Shown here piece by piece: positions 61,729 through 64,000 of a stretch of 64,000 nucleotides of DNA. The translations under genes and the position numbers were made by a program. The DNA is from JBDHWG01 sp046328525 (GTDB lineage Bacteria > Chloroflexota > Anaerolineae > Epilineales > JAHCIE01), in assembly GCA_046328525.1 (NCBI GenBank), contig JAXLWK010000003.1, positions 1,550,001 through 1,614,000 on the forward strand. Direction: 5' to 3'. Each line of letters begins with the position of its first letter. Position 1 is the stretch's first letter. The notes below the pieces were generated by a model that worked only from the letters and a program-made list of their open reading frames with translations, was not told the origin of the DNA and ran no database searches.

Positions 61729-63738
61729 TTACCGCTCTGCCGTCGCCGGCTGACCGGATCGCCACCACAGCACGGCGGCCAGCAGCAGACCGATCACGGT
61801 CAGCGCCAGGCCCACCGCCGCATCCCAGGGCCGGTAGCGGAACTCGAAATGATGCGTGCCAGTCGGGGCCGCCACCGATAGCCACTGACCATCGAGTAGC
61901 GCCACCGGCGCGCCATCCACTTGCACACTCCAACCGTTCCAGCCATTCTCCTGCACCACCAGTGTGCCGTCTTGGTTCGTCGTACAGTCAACGTCTATGT
62001 TGCCCGCCGACGCCACAGCCGTGCACTTCGTAGCGCCCGACGGGGTCTTGACCGAGGCGTAATTGGCCGTGGGGTCTATCACGATGTAATTACCCTCTGC
62101 TGCGGCGACAATCCGGTTCTTGTCAACGCCGGCGAGATCTCGAACGATGTTGAACTGCGCCGCCGGTAACTCGCGGGCATGCCAGGACCACGAGCGGTGT
62201 TCCTTCGAGAGAACCCACTTCAGGGTTGGATCGGTCGCCAGGCCACTGGAGAACCAGTTCATGTCGCCGTAAGGCGGCTTAATCCACTCTGTCGTCGTCG
62301 GTTTGACCTTCTCGAGTGTGTTGAAGTACGGCGTTGGAATCGGCGTCAGGATCAGCAGAGGCTTGCTATAGTCATACGCACTCGAAAGGCTCCACCACAG
62401 CGGTATCGCAAGAATCAAGGCGGTGTTAATCTGTGTCGCGCGATTCGACGACAATGATAGGCCGATGCGCGGCCAGGGCAGTTTGATCAGCCCATCCAGA
62501 CCCCACGCCGACAGGCCAACGATGAGCGGGATCGCGAGCGCCGCAATGACCATCGGGTGCCGCATACCCAAAATCGAGGGGAAGACCTGGGAAATCCAGC
62601 CGGGCGTAATCGCCGCCGCGACCAGGTACACCAGAAGAATCGCGGACACGAAGTACAACAAGAGTCGAGTCCGCGTTCGAGGCGCCAGCACCAGGCCGGC
62701 GATTGCCAGCAGGATGGGGATCCAGCCGATGTAATAGGCGTGGTAAGCGAAAATGGACTTCTGCCCCAGCACTTCCATCGTCACGAAGCTCCGGTCTCGG
62801 ATCACGAGGTTCAGGGGCTGATACTCCAGGGGCTGCACACCGGAGAATTCGGGATTGGCGGGTTTGTCAACGTTGGGCCAGAAATGGAAGAGGGGCAGCC
62901 AGTAGACAGCCGAAATGAGCAAGGCAATGCCGCCGGCCAGTAGATACTCCTTCCACACGGGCTTGAGCTTGAACTTTTCATCGAACCAGAATAGGGCAAA
63001 GGGAGGCAAGATAGCAAGCAGCAGCCCCATCTGCATGTAGCCGTGGCCTGTCAGGATGGCTAGTCCCAGCATGCTGCCCAACAGCACCGCGGCCCGACGG
63101 CTACCCGTCAGGCCAAGCTGCACGCCCGGCGCCAGCACCAGACTACTCGCCGCCGTCGAGAGGACCATGATAGACCAGCCGCCGGCCAACAGAGCCGCGA
63201 GGTGTCCCCCGACCACGACCAGCGCCGCTGCCCAGAGCCGAGGGACGACCCCCAGTCCCATGACTCGCGCCAGCCACCATTGGGCAATGCCCGCCATCGC
63301 CAGGCTGGCAACAATGCTGACCTTGAAGCCCTCCAACGGGCCAAACAAGAGAACGGCGATTGGCATGATCGGGTGGAGAATTCCCCCTAGCTGCTCGGCG
63401 AACGCCGGGCCTCCGCCGTTCGACATGCCGTTCCACGCAACGCATGCGCCACATTTGCTGAACCAATACCAGACATAAGCAAAGCTGCCGTGGAGTTGGA
63501 TGTCACCCCCAAGCGGCCACATCGCCGGGTTTGAGTTCAGCAGGTCGCGCCCTACCCAGAACGCCCAGACAACAATCGCAGCGATTTCTGTCAGCGGTTG
63601 GACGATGGCGCTCACGCGGGAGTGCGACTGCTCGACCGTTGTCGCCGTCTCGGTGGACCCCGTTGGCAGGCTTTCTGGAAGCGACGGAAGGGATACAGGC
63701 TCGGAATTCGGACTTGCCGCTGCTGTTATGTCACTCAT
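61729..63738 (-). CDS. YfhO-like large membrane protein (GT-C related)
   Basis: 669 residues from the ATG at 63738, behind AAGGAGGT with seven-base spacing. A hydrophilic N-terminus of about 50 residues is followed by a first helix and the outer loop MWPLGGDIQLHGSFAYVWYWF. About 13 helices follow, including GHGYMQMGLLLAILPPFALFW. A soluble part (about 470-640) ends with VVQENGWNGWSVQVDGAPV and a last helix (about 640-660), the pattern of YfhO and 6-pyruvoyl-tetrahydropterin synthase-related membrane proteins. A role in glycan or teichoic-type polymer modification is inference. Confidence 0.65.
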   Translation of the reverse strand: MSDITAAASPNSEPVSLPSLPESLPTGSTETATTVEQSHSRVSAIVQPLTEIAAIVVWAFWVGRDLLNSNPAMWPLGGDIQLHGSFAYVWYWFSKCGACVAWNGMSNGGGPAFAEQLGGILHPIMPIAVLLFGPLEGFKVSIVASLAMAGIAQWWLARVMGLGVVPRLWAAALVVVGGHLAALLAGGWSIMVLSTAASSLVLAPGVQLGLTGSRRAAVLLGSMLGLAILTGHGYMQMGLLLAILPPFALFWFDEKFKLKPVWKEYLLAGGIALLISAVYWLPLFHFWPNVDKPANPEFSGVQPLEYQPLNLVIRDRSFVTMEVLGQKSIFAYHAYYIGWIPILLAIAGLVLAPRTRTRLLLYFVSAILLVYLVAAAITPGWISQVFPSILGMRHPMVIAALAIPLIVGLSAWGLDGLIKLPWPRIGLSLSSNRATQINTALILAIPLWWSLSSAYDYSKPLLILTPIPTPYFNTLEKVKPTTTEWIKPPYGDMNWFSSGLATDPTLKWVLSKEHRSWSWHARELPAAQFNIVRDLAGVDKNRIVAAAEGNYIVIDPTANYASVKTPSGATKCTAVASAGNIDVDCTTNQDGTLVVQENGWNGWSVQVDGAPVALLDGQWLSVAAPTGTHHFEFRYRPWDAAVGLALTVIGLLLAAVLWWRSGQPATAER

Positions 63739-63771
63739 TGACCGACCTCCTTCGACGAATACCCTGTCCAC

Positions 63772-64000
63772 TCATCGCAGAGTCAACTCTCGCACGTGGA
63801 TGTGGGTCGGTTCGCCCGCGCCCAGGTCCTTGATCTCCATGCGCACTTTCTGGACCTGCGGCGGCGGGTTGTCGAGCGCGAACTCGATGTGCGGGTCGGG
63901 CGGCAGGCCGCGGAACTGCTTCGTCGTCACAGACGGCTGGGCGTTGTCGTCGGCGTAGAGCGAAATCTTCAGCTCGAAGTCCATCGAGCCAAAGTCGCCG
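63772..64000 (-). CDS. C-terminal fragment of a larger protein, truncated at the right edge
   Basis: The frame runs in from beyond 64000 and stops at 63772. Visible residues include DFGSMDFELKISLYADDNAQ, then GLPPDPHIEFALDNPPPQV, then VRMEIKDLGAGEPTHIHVRE, a beta-rich soluble segment like the C-terminal domains of GT-C membrane proteins. An internal ATG at 63984 is not a convincing start. It lies 33 bases upstream of the YfhO-like gene. Confidence 0.6.
   Translation of the reverse strand, partial: GDFGSMDFELKISLYADDNAQPSVTTKQFRGLPPDPHIEFALDNPPPQVQKVRMEIKDLGAGEPTHIHVRELTLR

Overview
The window is a GC-rich bacterial chromosome segment with about 50 protein genes, no recognisable rRNA, tRNA or CRISPR array, and no complete transposase. 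Gene content points to a Chloroflexota (Anaerolineae-like) genome. Supporting signs are several GT-C / DUF2298 envelope membrane proteins including a giant fusion, lipoprotein substrate-binding proteins with long Ala/Pro/Gln linkers, UvsE, a cyanophycin operon and many short palindromic intergenic repeats. This assignment is inference, because no phylogenetic marker was compared.

Layout. 1-5.3 kb: a truncated NYN/LabA-like gene, then mutL and an MFS exporter, then a class V aminotransferase-like gene. 5.3-5.6 kb: a nested pair of miniature elements, one with a clean 9-bp target-site duplication. 5.6-15.8 kb: a membrane protein, a sugar ABC importer joined to a ManD-like sugar acid dehydratase, an acyltransferase-3 membrane protein, an SHMT-like PLP enzyme, a polysaccharide deacetylase and a YfcE-like protein that has lost metal-binding residues. 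15.9-18.5 kb: an ECF sigma gene without a normal start codon, an MBL-fold hydrolase and a HAD phosphatase. 18.5-22.6 kb: an oligopeptide ABC importer (binding protein plus two permeases) read from a strong promoter that overlaps the divergent HAD promoter.

22.7-25.4 kb: a UPF0175/DUF3368 toxin-antitoxin pair whose toxin has an internal deletion, a ferritin, an M20 peptidase and a small membrane protein. 25.7-28.0 kb is an accessory patch with visibly lower GC in part of it. It holds a ubiquitin-like protein with a three-helix membrane protein, a RelE-type toxin-antitoxin pair, and a DUF433 domain fused to a membrane module with a 36-bp tandem repeat.

28.0-34.3 kb: a tight cphB / ABC ATPase / ABC permease / cphA cluster for cyanophycin turnover and an unexplained exporter. 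34.3-38.0 kb: a GT-C type membrane protein and secF-secD, with a good promoter for secDF. 38.2-45.3 kb: one long leftward gene run: sucC, an M20 peptidase, sucD, a CCA-type nucleotidyltransferase, a DUF1294 protein, pyroglutamyl peptidase and a class C beta-lactamase-like hydrolase. 45.4-46.3 kb: uvsE.

46.5-64.0 kb: a leftward envelope-glycan cluster ending in a strong hairpin terminator. It has an Agl23-like GT-C protein fused to an NHL propeller, a second GT-C protein, a DUF2298 protein, a 1685-residue GT-C/DUF2298 fusion, a Gfo/Idh/MocA oxidoreductase, two GT2 polyprenyl-phosphate sugar synthase-like enzymes, a YfhO-like membrane protein and a truncated gene at the right edge. The two GT2 enzymes would supply lipid-linked sugars to the GT-C proteins, which act on the outer face of the membrane.
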